A model generated the notes under the pieces. It was given only the letters and a program-made list of their open reading frames with translations. It had not been told where the DNA came from and searched no databases. From positions 1-64,000 of the IMG/VR virus record IMGVR_UViG_3300037475_000032: a DNA stretch of 64,000 bases. One strand, 5' to 3'. Both the position numbers and the translations under genes were made by a program. The first letter of the stretch is position 1. Every line of letters begins with the position of its first letter. Below, piece by piece: positions 23,890 through 31,366 of the stretch. Source of the DNA: a virus.

Positions 23890-24288
23890 CTACGTGGAGC
23901 TATGGAGCAACTTCCACTCGTAGTCCTCTGGCAGGTAGCGAGCGTCATCCTCCAACTCACGGCGTTCGCGGCCCACGTCGATGACTTCTGCGACCATGCC
24001 ACAGTCTTTGCAGACGTTGACGGCTCCGAGATGTGCTTGACCGGCGTTCCCGAGGCTTTTGTGTGAGCACTTGTCGGGGTAGCACTTGAAGGAGTGGAAA
24101 CGAGGGATCAACTCAGGATTCTTGACGATCTGACCATCCCACGGACCACGGTCGAAGCTCTCTTTCATGCCGGGATCACAGGTCGAGCACAGGGCACGGC
24201 CGTCGTGCCCGTACTGACCACGCAGCCAGTAGTGTGACGTAGCCGTGTTCTCGACATGCCCGCACTCCTCACACAGAAACAGACTCAT
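23890..24288 (-). CDS. Zinc-finger hypothetical protein (132 aa)
   Basis: ATG at 24288 with AGGAGGGG 2-3 nt upstream; a longer frame to 24462 overlaps the previous gene out of frame and is rejected. Three Cys pairs: CEEC near residue 7, CSTC near 36, and CKDC near 95, separated by a region with CYPDKCSHK. This suggests two structural zinc sites. No family recognised. Confidence 0.65.
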   Translation of the reverse strand: MSLFLCEECGHVENTATSHYWLRGQYGHDGRALCSTCDPGMKESFDRGPWDGQIVKNPELIPRFHSFKCYPDKCSHKSLGNAGQAHLGAVNVCKDCGMVAEVIDVGRERRELEDDARYLPEDYEWKLLHSST

Positions 24289-24296
24289 ATCCCCTC

Positions 24297-24572
24297 CTAG
24301 ATCGCGTCGTGGAACGCTTCGATGTTGTGCTTCGCGCCAGTGTACTTCAACGTGTAGCGACTGCCGATGAGGAAGTAGACGACTCGGACCTGACCCTGGA
24401 GGTGCAGTAGCTTCGCAGCCTTGCGCACATCGCGCTTCCAGTTGCCCTTGCCGATTCCCCACTCCGTACGCTCAACCGTGCCTTCTCCCGAGCCGCCATA
24501 GAATGTACGCATGGTCTTGGTTTGCTCGGAGCGAATCGCGTACACACGCACGCCCAATCTTGGTCGTCTCAT
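24297..24572 (-). CDS. Hypothetical basic protein (91 aa)
   Basis: Begins MRRPRLGVRVYAI with a beta hairpin, then a helix (WKRDVRKAAKLLHLQG) and a C-terminal strand pair (RVVYFLIGSRYTLKY): an alpha/beta layout with positive charge, possibly nucleic-acid binding (inference). Start overlaps the upstream stop as ATGA. Confidence 0.6.
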   Translation of the reverse strand: MRRPRLGVRVYAIRSEQTKTMRTFYGGSGEGTVERTEWGIGKGNWKRDVRKAAKLLHLQGQVRVVYFLIGSRYTLKYTGAKHNIEAFHDAI

Positions 24573-24823
24573 GATCCTGCACGCGCCTTTCCGAATAGAC
24601 CGTCGAGCACGTCTCCCATGGAGTCGAAATCGAAGTTGCCGAAGTCGAATGGCTTCCTCTTGCCGCCAAGATCACCAGGCTTCGGTGAGCCTGCTTTGGG
24701 GCGATGCTCGTACACCTCGCGTGTGAGGGCCTTGTTCGGGTGCGTGGGGCACGCTCCCGCTCTGGCCGCGATGGTGACGCAGCCCGGCACCGGACATACG
24801 TGGATTGCGAGCTTAGCTACCAT
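24569..24823 (-). CDS. Small zinc-finger protein (84 aa)
   Basis: N-terminal Cys/His cluster CPVPGC with CPTHPN about 16 residues later, resembling the short zinc finger often found in phage HNH-associated and hypothetical proteins. The C-terminal half is Gly/Lys/Pro then Asp/Phe-rich (PFDFGNFDFDSMGD). GGGAG before the ATG. Role unknown. Confidence 0.6.
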   Translation of the reverse strand: MVAKLAIHVCPVPGCVTIAARAGACPTHPNKALTREVYEHRPKAGSPKPGDLGGKRKPFDFGNFDFDSMGDVLDGLFGKARAGS

Positions 24824-25133
24824 CTGACTCCCTCTCGATCTCGGATAGGAACGTGCAGCCTACGGCCTTCGCTATCACGTCCTCAGGACAACGACTCTCC
24901 ATGGCCTCGATAAGCTCTCCGATGCTCGCAGGAGGTTCACGAAGAAGCTCTACGAGGCGGTCGTACCGCCTGCAATAGTAGTCGGCCCTTCGCTGCATGA
25001 AGTCGAAGCCTGATTTGGCGGTCTCAAGCTCGCTCTCCCTGACGACAGCTACGCCGTCATCGACCGCCTGACCCTCCTTCTCCAGGAAGGCAGCATGGTC
25101 AAGCATCCCTTGACTGACGATCCAGTGCATCAT
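24813..25133 (-). CDS. Helical hypothetical protein (106 aa)
   Basis: ATG at 25133 or 25130 (MMHWIVSQ), overlapping the stop of the membrane protein; the apparent longer frame to 25409 lies antiparallel to nothing else but shadows that gene in another frame and has an Arg-rich nonsense composition. Mostly helical with a charged coiled-coil-like centre (FMQRRADYYCRRYDRLVELL). Function unknown. Confidence 0.6.
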   Translation of the reverse strand: MMHWIVSQGMLDHAAFLEKEGQAVDDGVAVVRESELETAKSGFDFMQRRADYYCRRYDRLVELLREPPASIGELIEAMESRCPEDVIAKAVGCTFLSEIERESDGS

Positions 25134-25456
25134 CCCACCAACGTCACGAGCAGGAAGGTGGACCCGAGGGCGAAGCCGACAGCGATTGGTACACGGTGAT
25201 ACCAGTGTTTGCAGAATGTCGAGGCGTAGAAGCCTCCTGCGTCGGCGATACCGTCGAAGAATAGGTGCTGCGAAAAGAGCTTCATTCCGGGGAAGCCATG
25301 AATGTGGTGAAGGTCGAAGAGAGGACTCGCAAGTCCAATCAATGCGATCACCAGCAGAATGAGGGGGAAGACGGCCCGCTTGGGGATAGTCAATCCCTTG
25401 ATCTGCCATGACCCGGAAAGCAGCGAGGGTGAAGCTGTTGATGAAATGGCCTTCAT
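25130..25456 (-). CDS. Membrane protein, two helices (108 aa)
   Basis: Hydrophobic segments at about residues 28-47 (AVFPLILLVIALIGLASPL) and 88-107 (VPIAVGFALGSTFLLVTLV), with a periplasmic-type loop of about 40 residues containing several His. Coupled to both neighbours by overlaps. Could be an envelope-modifying or exclusion protein; nothing specific recognised. Confidence 0.65.
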   Translation of the reverse strand: MKAISSTASPSLLSGSWQIKGLTIPKRAVFPLILLVIALIGLASPLFDLHHIHGFPGMKLFSQHLFFDGIADAGGFYASTFCKHWYHRVPIAVGFALGSTFLLVTLVG

Positions 25457-25713
25457 CGCTCTATCAGTCTCCCAAACTCGTCTAGGTAGAATTCCACGTC
25501 GCCCTGCTTCTGCGTGCCGATCAGAACCTCAGTCAACTCTCCCTGACGGAGGATGAGCGTCACTGGACCAACATCTCTGTCGGGTCCGTACCGAACGTCG
25601 ATCTCGCGGATCTGCTCGGCCAGGTCTTGGATCAGCGAGCAAGAGAAGGAGGCGCGAATCTCAACCTCCGGGCTTCCGTCCTGACCCGTCTCGATGTCTA
25701 CGCTGATGTCCAT
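25453..25713 (-). CDS. Hypothetical acidic protein (86 aa)
   Basis: Alternating beta-strand pattern (MDISVDIETG, VEIRASFSC, VTLILRQGELTEVLIG), ending with an acidic helix. Starts 6 nt after the metalloprotease stop without a Shine-Dalgarno, so it depends on coupling. No family recognised. Confidence 0.6.
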   Translation of the reverse strand: MDISVDIETGQDGSPEVEIRASFSCSLIQDLAEQIREIDVRYGPDRDVGPVTLILRQGELTEVLIGTQKQGDVEFYLDEFGRLIER

Positions 25714-25719
25714 GGGTCG

Positions 25720-26562
25720 CTAGGATACCAGACCGAGGGTGAAGGGGTCAAGGGCCAGGGCGAAAGGAGCGGCACCTGTCGCGTCGGGTGCGCCGATCTT
25801 CTTGATGCGCTGCTTCCGCACCTTGCGGTGGTGCTTCTTGGCCTTGTGCTTCCGCACCTTCGAGACGTGGGCGGTAGCTTCGACCGGGGCAGCCAGTTCC
25901 TTGCACTCCTGCGGCATCCCCTGTTCGTACATCGTGAAGGGGTTCATGACCGAGTTCGGGTTCGTCGTGTGCGGGTGCCCGAGCGAGTGGCCGTACTCGT
26001 GGATGAAGACGGCGCAGGTGTCTTCGGTCTGCGCACCAGGCGACAGCGTTTCCTCCCAGTAGGACGGGATGATCCGCATGGAGCAACCAGGCACCTCAGC
26101 CTCACCGGCTGCGTTCGTGCCGGTCCCGTCCGGGTTGTTCGGCTGGTCCGTGATGTTGTTCACGTAGACGTGGTAGCCACCAGGACAGACGGGTTCGTAG
26201 CCCCAGTACTCCTGAGCCAGTTCGGTCAGCTTCCGAGCGGCGCTCGTCTGTGCCTTTTCGACATCGCCCGGCTGGGTCTGCGTGGTCGGCGTGACCTGGA
26301 CGACTACGACAGTCGTGGTAGTAGTCGTGGTGGTCGAGGGGCCTTCCGCAGGCGGTGTGCTCTGCGGAGGCGAAGGCTGTGCGGTTTCAGGAGCCGAAGC
26401 AGCAGGCGGTTCAGCCGGAGGAGTCGAGGGACCTTCCCTAGAGCCTTCGGCTTTGACGATGGGCGACGGAGAGTGGCCCAGGATGACGAGGGCGTTGGCA
26501 GTCGCGGGGACGGCCAGAGAGACGAGAAGCGCTACGAGGAATATGCGGATTGTGTTGAACAT
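25720..26562 (-). CDS. Secreted metzincin-type zinc metalloprotease (280 aa)
   Basis: Residues 1-24 are a signal peptide (IRIFLVALLVSLAVPATANA). Residues 30-100 are a Pro/Ser/Thr-rich linker with a run of eight Thr. The catalytic domain contains HEYGHSLGHPH (residues 188-198), matching HExxHxxGxxH with Glu189 as base and His188/192/198 as zinc ligands, and a Met-turn SVMNP (Met206). The C-terminus has a very basic stretch (KHKAKKHHRKVRKQRIKK). Metzincins cleave proteins outside the cell; in a phage this could cleave host-surface or competitor proteins. It has its own promoter with a 9-bp inverted repeat. Confidence 0.8.
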   Translation of the reverse strand: MFNTIRIFLVALLVSLAVPATANALVILGHSPSPIVKAEGSREGPSTPPAEPPAASAPETAQPSPPQSTPPAEGPSTTTTTTTTVVVVQVTPTTQTQPGDVEKAQTSAARKLTELAQEYWGYEPVCPGGYHVYVNNITDQPNNPDGTGTNAAGEAEVPGCSMRIIPSYWEETLSPGAQTEDTCAVFIHEYGHSLGHPHTTNPNSVMNPFTMYEQGMPQECKELAAPVEATAHVSKVRKHKAKKHHRKVRKQRIKKIGAPDATGAAPFALALDPFTLGLVS

Positions 26563-26598
26563 AGGTGTATCATATCATGCCACCTATGTCTGAGTCAA
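26559..26598 (-). promoter_or_regulatory. Promoter with operator-like inverted repeat for the metalloprotease
   Basis: TTGACT (26593-26598), 18 nt, TATGAT (26569-26574), then 6 nt to ATG 26562: leaderless. Perfect arms ACATAGGTG (26559-26567) and CACCTATGT (26581-26589), spaced by 13 nt, enclose the -10. Confidence 0.75.
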
Positions 26599-27462
26599 TC
26601 AGTGTCCAGGATCTTTGGACACATCCACTTCAACGATGTCCTCACTGGGGAGCCAGATTCCGGCCAGTCGCCCGTTGTCCTTGTCGCCGATGTCGATGCA
26701 GAACGACCAGCCTGATTCGTTCTCGTAGCGGCGGATCTTGGGCTTGCTCGTGTGTCCGAAGATCTGTCGGAAGCCAGGGAATAGGCTCTCGTTGGCGTCG
26801 CGCCACAAGATGCCTCCGTACGGGCTCCAGCCTCCACGGCTGCTAGAGATCGCGTCTACGACGGGATGCGTGTCGATGTCGCAGTTCTCGTTGCACCACT
26901 TGGCGAAGGCCACGGGATCGGTCTTCGTCTTGGTCGGCGCGTCGTTATACTTGAACTGCTTGTGCAGACCCGCGTGCGTGAGCAGGAAGCCATGAGCGGC
27001 GAACGACAGGATCATGCGTCCTTCGTCGCGTAGCTTCTGCATCATACGGAAGGTCTCGACGGGCGGAGAGATGTATCCGCCGAAGGCGTGCTGTCGGTCG
27101 ATGACGGCTCGATCATGGTTGCCCCACAGAACAATGTCCAACCACTTGGAGCCATGCTCGTAGGTCATCATGTCCGCCATCTGCGAGCCCGGCACGCTAT
27201 GACCACCACGAGGCGGCCCAACCCAGCTAGAGCCGAAGTGTCCCAGGTCGCCTAGCTGGACCACAACACAGTCGTCTCGCAGACGCCTAGTCCCGCTTCC
27301 AGCACACTTGTCGCAGAAGCCGCTATCAGGATCGTCGCCTAGTCCATTGCAGTCCGGGCAAGGACCGATGATGCCCTCTTGCGTGAGAAGGGCCTCTAGG
27401 CGATTGAGATGACCGTGGCAATCGCCGATGGCAAAGACGGGCTTGTCAGTTGTGAAGTTCAT
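26599..27462 (-). CDS. Calcineurin-like metallophosphoesterase with zinc-finger insert (287 aa)
   Basis: ATG at 27462 overlaps the upstream stop (ATGA). Metal-site motifs in order: GDCHGH (near residues 14-19), QLGDLGHFG, WGNHDRA, THAGLH and FGHTS, the PPP/calcineurin-like layout; the usual GDxxDRG is altered to GDLGHFG. Between the first two motifs sits an insertion with CPDCNGLG and CDKCAGSG, a DnaJ-type zinc knuckle. Probably a protein or nucleotide phosphatase acting in the host cytoplasm; substrate unknown. Confidence 0.85.
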   Translation of the reverse strand: MNFTTDKPVFAIGDCHGHLNRLEALLTQEGIIGPCPDCNGLGDDPDSGFCDKCAGSGTRRLRDDCVVVQLGDLGHFGSSWVGPPRGGHSVPGSQMADMMTYEHGSKWLDIVLWGNHDRAVIDRQHAFGGYISPPVETFRMMQKLRDEGRMILSFAAHGFLLTHAGLHKQFKYNDAPTKTKTDPVAFAKWCNENCDIDTHPVVDAISSSRGGWSPYGGILWRDANESLFPGFRQIFGHTSKPKIRRYENESGWSFCIDIGDKDNGRLAGIWLPSEDIVEVDVSKDPGH

Positions 27463-27647
27463 TGGCTCTGAATGACTGTGACGGGGATGTGGTTGCGGGC
27501 CTTCTTGAGTGCTCGCTTGAGCGTCCAAGCCTTACCGCTTCGGTAGGAGTTCCAGCCGCCGTGTTCGGTCAGGTATTCAACATCCCACTCCCATTCGCCA
27601 ACGTTCTTGACGGTGATGCGGTAGTTGGCTACTACAGGGTAGGTCAT
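27459..27647 (-). CDS. Small hypothetical protein (62 aa)
   Basis: Strand-strand-helix pattern: YRITVKNVGEWEWDVEYL, a Gly/Trp turn, then a basic helix (KAWTLKRALKKARNH). This resembles small domains seen in other phages, but no name applies. Overlaps its neighbours at both ends by 4 nt. Confidence 0.6.
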   Translation of the reverse strand: MTYPVVANYRITVKNVGEWEWDVEYLTEHGGWNSYRSGKAWTLKRALKKARNHIPVTVIQSQ

Positions 27648-28117
27648 CGGCCTGCTCTCTGACGTGCGACTAGCTCACAAGCCGCCTTCGTACGCTCCAT
27701 GACATCGGAGGGACGTGCAGGGACCATCATCTTCTTGTAGACTAGCACAGATGCTTCGCGGTTGAGCGTGCCGTTAATCATGCGGCCTGTCGGAGCACCT
27801 GTTGCTACGTCGTACTCTGGTTCCTGCTCATAGACGTAGTAGGAGTTCTCGTCGTCCACGACTTCATCCTCGACCATCTCCAAGGGCATGAATGAAGCAT
27901 CAGCGAGGATGCGCTGCACATCGGGGTCACGGGCGTCCGGCCACACGGCGCTTAGGTCTAGGTTCTCGTTCAGACCACCAAGACGCTCAGTGAGCTTGTC
28001 CTTCTCATCCTCTGTGTAGATGTTCGGGCTCGACAGCTTGGGAGAGGCATCGTTCTTGATCGCGTATCCCAAGAACGTGCCATCTAGGGTGTAGACGACG
28101 ACTGCGCTATAGGCCAT
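27644..28117 (-). CDS. Hypothetical protein (157 aa)
   Basis: N-terminal strands (YSAVVVYTLDGTFLGYAIK), an acidic helical centre, and a C-terminal helix with VMERTKAACELVARQ. Start lies within the end of the HNH gene (11-bp overlap). No family recognised. Confidence 0.6.
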   Translation of the reverse strand: MAYSAVVVYTLDGTFLGYAIKNDASPKLSSPNIYTEDEKDKLTERLGGLNENLDLSAVWPDARDPDVQRILADASFMPLEMVEDEVVDDENSYYVYEQEPEYDVATGAPTGRMINGTLNREASVLVYKKMMVPARPSDVMERTKAACELVARQRAGR

Positions 28118-28388
28118 GCAGGAAGTCTAGCAGGCTAATCGTCCTCTTGGAAGCGTTGCATCCGTAGCAGGCTCCGGTCAGGTTCATCCAACCGTTTCTG
28201 CCCCCCCGCGCCACGGGTTCGATGTGGTCTATGGTCATGCGCTTGCGTCGATGGCCGCAGAAGGCGCACGGATCGCGCCTGAGCACGTCCCTGTAGTTCT
28301 CGGCTCGACTACGGACACCCAGCAGCGAATCGAGAAACCCCTCGATGTCGCAGATCTCATCGCTCAGCGCCCCAGGTGCATGTCCCAT
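28107..28388 (-). CDS. HNH endonuclease (93 aa)
   Basis: C-terminal HNH/zinc-type nuclease: CAFCGHRRKRMTIDHIEPV supplies the first His with a CxxC pair, then GGRNGWMNLTGACYGCNASK gives the Asn and the second CxxC. N-terminal 35 residues are helical and may bind DNA. Such genes serve as homing or packaging nucleases; position next to a structural block favours the latter or a mobile origin. Preceded by a leaderless promoter. Confidence 0.85.
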   Translation of the reverse strand: MGHAPGALSDEICDIEGFLDSLLGVRSRAENYRDVLRRDPCAFCGHRRKRMTIDHIEPVARGGRNGWMNLTGACYGCNASKRTISLLDFLHGL

Positions 28389-28394
28389 GGAGGC

Positions 28395-28423
28395 AGGATA
28401 TCAAAGGACCCCTATACGAGCAA
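28395..28423 (-). promoter_or_regulatory. Probable leaderless promoter for the HNH gene
   Basis: TTGCTC (28418-28423), 17 nt, TATCCT (28395-28400), then 6 nt to the ATG at 28388. It is back-to-back with the plus-strand start element at 28424. Confidence 0.5.
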
Positions 28424-28434
28424 GTAATCAGTAG
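28424..28434 (+). promoter_or_regulatory. Start-associated element GTAATCAGTAG
   Basis: Precedes ATG 28437 by 2 nt; matches STAATARGTGA at 9 of 11 positions. Shares the gap with the divergent HNH promoter. Confidence 0.45.
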
Positions 28435-28436
28435 CT

Positions 28437-29294
28437 ATGAGTCTAGGCGTCAGGTACAACATCGGCACGGTCAACGTGGGCGATACGGCGGAGCTATATG
28501 CGGCTCTGCGAGTCAACGAAGTCCCCGTGGGAGCTAACGACATCGCGTCCGTGTCCTTCACGGTCCAGTTGCCGAACGATCAGACCGTGGGTCCTGTCGA
28601 AGGAGAAGTGCAGGAAGACGGCCAGGGCTACTACCAGTGGACGGAAACCGAAGAACCGGGCGAGTACTATGCTCAGGCCCAGTTTACCCTCACGACGGGC
28701 GAGATTCGCTCCGTCATGGTGAACTTCGCCGTCATCGATCCGTTCGATGTCACACCTCTCACTCCAATGGAGATCGTCGTTGACGAAGTGTGGTTCAGGC
28801 TAGAGGATTGTTTCGACTCCATTGAGGGAGGACCGTGGCTCCGCGATATCACGCTCGCGCACTTCGACAAGCTCAAGATCGCTCGATTCATCCCCGAGAC
28901 GCTGCTCGACATCAACGTCCAGATGCCGCCCACCACAGCGGTCATCACTGACTTCACCACTCCGCAAGCTAATGGTGAACCGAACGCCATCCTTCCCCTC
29001 CTTGCCAAGGGCGTGCTCTGCAAGGTCATCATGCACCTCGTACGTTCCTACTCGGAGCAGCCAGTCCCGCAGGGCGGTCAGATCGTGTACGAAGATCGCA
29101 CACGCTACAAGGACAACTGGATGGCCGTCTACAAGTCGGAGCACGAAGACTACATCACGATGGTCCGACTCTGGAAGCGCGGATTCCTCCACTTGGGTCA
29201 CTCGGCGCTCTTGGTCTCAAGCAAGGCCGGACGCCTATTCCCATACGGCACGATGCGCTCGCGCAACATCGGTCGAGGTGTCGGGTACTACTAA
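28437..29294 (+). CDS. Head-tail connector-region protein with Ig-like N-terminus (285 aa)
   Basis: Residues 1-105 look like a bacterial Ig-like domain (VGDTAELYAALRVN, GYYQWTETEEPGEYYAQAQFTL). Residues 120-285 are helical and beta mixed with LAHFDKLKIARFIPETLLDINVQ, common in neck/connector proteins of myoviruses. It opens the run of neck, sheath and tube genes. The connector role is inferred from order. Confidence 0.6.
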   Translation: MSLGVRYNIGTVNVGDTAELYAALRVNEVPVGANDIASVSFTVQLPNDQTVGPVEGEVQEDGQGYYQWTETEEPGEYYAQAQFTLTTGEIRSVMVNFAVIDPFDVTPLTPMEIVVDEVWFRLEDCFDSIEGGPWLRDITLAHFDKLKIARFIPETLLDINVQMPPTTAVITDFTTPQANGEPNAILPLLAKGVLCKVIMHLVRSYSEQPVPQGGQIVYEDRTRYKDNWMAVYKSEHEDYITMVRLWKRGFLHLGHSALLVSSKAGRLFPYGTMRSRNIGRGVGYY

Positions 29295-29578
29295 TGACAA
29301 TCCAGGGAAGACGAGTCGCAGACAACGAGCTAAGAGACGATCCATTCAGGCCCACAGCCTATGGTCGTGTGCTCGGCATACAGACTCCCGGAGAGTGGGA
29401 CTGGATGGCCGTTACCCCGAATGGCCTCCACGCCAACCTCTCAGCGCATGATGTGACCGAGAACGAGGACGGCACGATCACCGTCAGTCCCTCAATCCTC
29501 GTGACGCTTCCGCAAGGAGACGCCCCGACGAAGGAATGGCACGGATATCTTGAGAATGGTGTCTGGAGGAAGTGCTAA
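29294..29578 (+). CDS. Neck-region hypothetical protein (94 aa)
   Basis: Start and stop both overlap neighbours (TAATG), so it is translated coupled with them. Contains WDWMAVTPNGLHANL and a short strand set EDGTITVSPSILVTL. Probably a small adaptor of the neck; no motif recognised. Confidence 0.6.
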   Translation: MTIQGRRVADNELRDDPFRPTAYGRVLGIQTPGEWDWMAVTPNGLHANLSAHDVTENEDGTITVSPSILVTLPQGDAPTKEWHGYLENGVWRKC

Positions 29579-30303
29579 TGCCAAGCGCTCTCACCACACC
29601 CATCTACAACAACGTCATCAGGTATCTGGGAGATGCCGGAGTGCCGCAGGAGATCTTGCGCCGACGTAGGCTCTCGCTCCAGACTTTCCGCCGCATGGGG
29701 ACCCCCGTGTTGCTCAAGCGCATGTTCACCATCGATGACGTATCGGCCGGTGACGCCCAGTTGAGCACCAACTACGACACCATCTACGGGCAGTCAACCC
29801 ACGATGATCCGTTCTCCTACGGGATCGGCTACGTCTCGACTGAAACCCAGGAAGGCGAGTGGATCAACACTGAGGGTGAGCTTGTCATCGCCGACACACC
29901 CGAATCGGGATGGACCCCAGCCCCCAAGTACCGTGGCTATGGTCCAGGCTACTTGACATACGCGATCCTCCCGGACGCCCCGGAAGACGTGTTCCGATTC
30001 TCCCCGGAGGGAGGCTTGCTCCACACGCAGGTCTCGCGCACGCAGCTTCCTTGGTGGCCCCAGGTCGGAGACAATGACCTGCTCATCGTGTGCGAAATCA
30101 ACGCCCAGGAGCAGATCATCGCCACGAAGGAGCGCTACCAGCTAAAGCAGGTCACTCCCACCACCATGAGGGGCCTTGACCGCTTTGGACGCCGAGAGTT
30201 CAACGCCGACGCAGCCGGTAACCGCTTCTGGGTCGGCCAGCAGTGCGAAGTCACGAAGGTTCCCGAGACGGACCCGATCTACCAGGTGGAGACCGACCGC
30301 TAA
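29578..30303 (+). CDS. Neck/head-closure candidate protein (241 aa)
   Basis: ATG at 29578 is favoured over GTG 29572 by the TAATG junction. N-terminal helices with ILRRRRLSLQTFRRMG, then a beta-rich body (GYGPGYLTYAILPDAP, WWPQVGDNDLLIVCEI). Charge pattern and order (after the connector-like gene, before the neck-terminator-like gene) fit a head-closure protein. No direct family signature. Confidence 0.6.
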   Translation: MPSALTTPIYNNVIRYLGDAGVPQEILRRRRLSLQTFRRMGTPVLLKRMFTIDDVSAGDAQLSTNYDTIYGQSTHDDPFSYGIGYVSTETQEGEWINTEGELVIADTPESGWTPAPKYRGYGPGYLTYAILPDAPEDVFRFSPEGGLLHTQVSRTQLPWWPQVGDNDLLIVCEINAQEQIIATKERYQLKQVTPTTMRGLDRFGRREFNADAAGNRFWVGQQCEVTKVPETDPIYQVETDR

Positions 30304-31325
30304 TGCCTCCTTCCCAGACCAACCAAATCACTGAGATCACGGGCAACACAACGGTCGCTCCCCGCTACGTTCGCCAGTCAACTCTCCAGTACAAGACCTT
30401 CATCAAGCGTGCCGTGGTGGAGTCGCTACAGAACGCCTTCAAGAATCACCCAGACCCGGAAATCGCCAAGACGAGAATCGGGATCGAGTACAAGACCGAC
30501 CGCGCCGACTTCCCAGCCATCATCATCAAGTTCTACGAGCGCAGCATCGACAACATCGGTGTCGGACACGTCGAGTGGGGACCCTCTCCGGCCGATCCGA
30601 ACTACCCGAACGGTCCCTTCACGCTCTTTGTCAAGTACTACCACCGCCTGTACAAGGGCGATCTGGAGTTCGAGGTGCTTGCGATGTCCTCTGTGGATCG
30701 AGACAAGGTGATCGACGCCCTCGTGGAGATCCTTGCGATGGCCGACGTGACAGAAGGGGGTTTAAACCTCCTGGAGCGCCTGTACGAAGACATCGGACAC
30801 ACGCCGTTCGGAGAATCACACTTCATCGCCTTCAACACCGATCTGATTAGCGGATACGGAGAGGGCAAGGAAATCGCTCCTTGGATACCCGAGGACACCC
30901 TTGTCTACACGTCTTCCTACCGACTCCCCATCATCGGCGAGTTCTACTCACTCACCCCGAAGTCGGCCTCTGAGCTTGGAATGATCCAGCAGGTCGATGT
31001 CTACCCATGGGACGACCGCGATCCGCTCGACACCCCACCGGAAGACTTCCCGGATGGAGAAATCCCTGCCGAAGACTACATCAAGTTCAAAGGACGCCCG
31101 TTCATCGAAGCCACAGGCACGGTCACGAAGGAAAGCGACCTGATAACAGGCATGTCTTCTGTGACCGGAATGGCGATTGGCAACAAGGTCACGGCAAACG
31201 GCGTTTTGGCCCATACGACCATCGTTGCAATCCCCTCATCCACGGAACTTAGGATCTCGGAGCCAGCAGTAGATACAGCAGCCGACACGACCGTCAGAGT
31301 GACCGATATTCAGAAGAAGCTCTAG
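30303..31325 (+). CDS. Tail-completion/neck protein candidate (340 aa)
   Basis: ATG at 30303 shares the stop of the previous gene. The N-terminal 200 residues form an alpha/beta domain with YEDIGHTPFGESHF and KFYERSIDNIGVGHVEW. The C-terminal about 70 residues (GMSSVTGMAIGNKVTANGVL) look like a small beta domain of the type found in fibres and decoration. Lies directly before the sheath gene, where tail terminators are normally encoded. Confidence 0.6.
   Translation: MPPSQTNQITEITGNTTVAPRYVRQSTLQYKTFIKRAVVESLQNAFKNHPDPEIAKTRIGIEYKTDRADFPAIIIKFYERSIDNIGVGHVEWGPSPADPNYPNGPFTLFVKYYHRLYKGDLEFEVLAMSSVDRDKVIDALVEILAMADVTEGGLNLLERLYEDIGHTPFGESHFIAFNTDLISGYGEGKEIAPWIPEDTLVYTSSYRLPIIGEFYSLTPKSASELGMIQQVDVYPWDDRDPLDTPPEDFPDGEIPAEDYIKFKGRPFIEATGTVTKESDLITGMSSVTGMAIGNKVTANGVLAHTTIVAIPSSTELRISEPAVDTAADTTVRVTDIQKKL
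30760..30767. repeat. GTTTAAAC copy 5
   Basis: Inside codons of the 30303-31325 gene, encoding Gly-Leu-Asn-Leu; flanked by GGG and CTC. Confidence 0.6.
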
Positions 31326-31353
31326 GAGCTTACAAATCCGTTCGATCTAGCTC

Positions 31354-31364
31354 GTAATCAACGA
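31354..31364 (+). promoter_or_regulatory. Start-associated element GTAATCAACGA
   Basis: Lies 2 nt before ATG 31367 of the sheath gene, 28 nt after the previous stop; it diverges from STAATARGTGA in the second half. Confidence 0.45.
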
Positions 31365-31366
31365 AG

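Noticed and set aside
24813-25409. 198-residue version of the helical gene
   Set aside because: The first 92 residues are Arg/Pro/Leu-rich and lie in another frame over the membrane-protein gene; ATG 25133 or 25130 fits the overlap pattern.
25627-26715. Long plus-strand frame of 362 codons
   Set aside because: It is antisense to the metzincin gene, whose signal peptide and HExxH motif are clear; the plus-strand product is Arg/Val-rich with no domain and spans the promoter.
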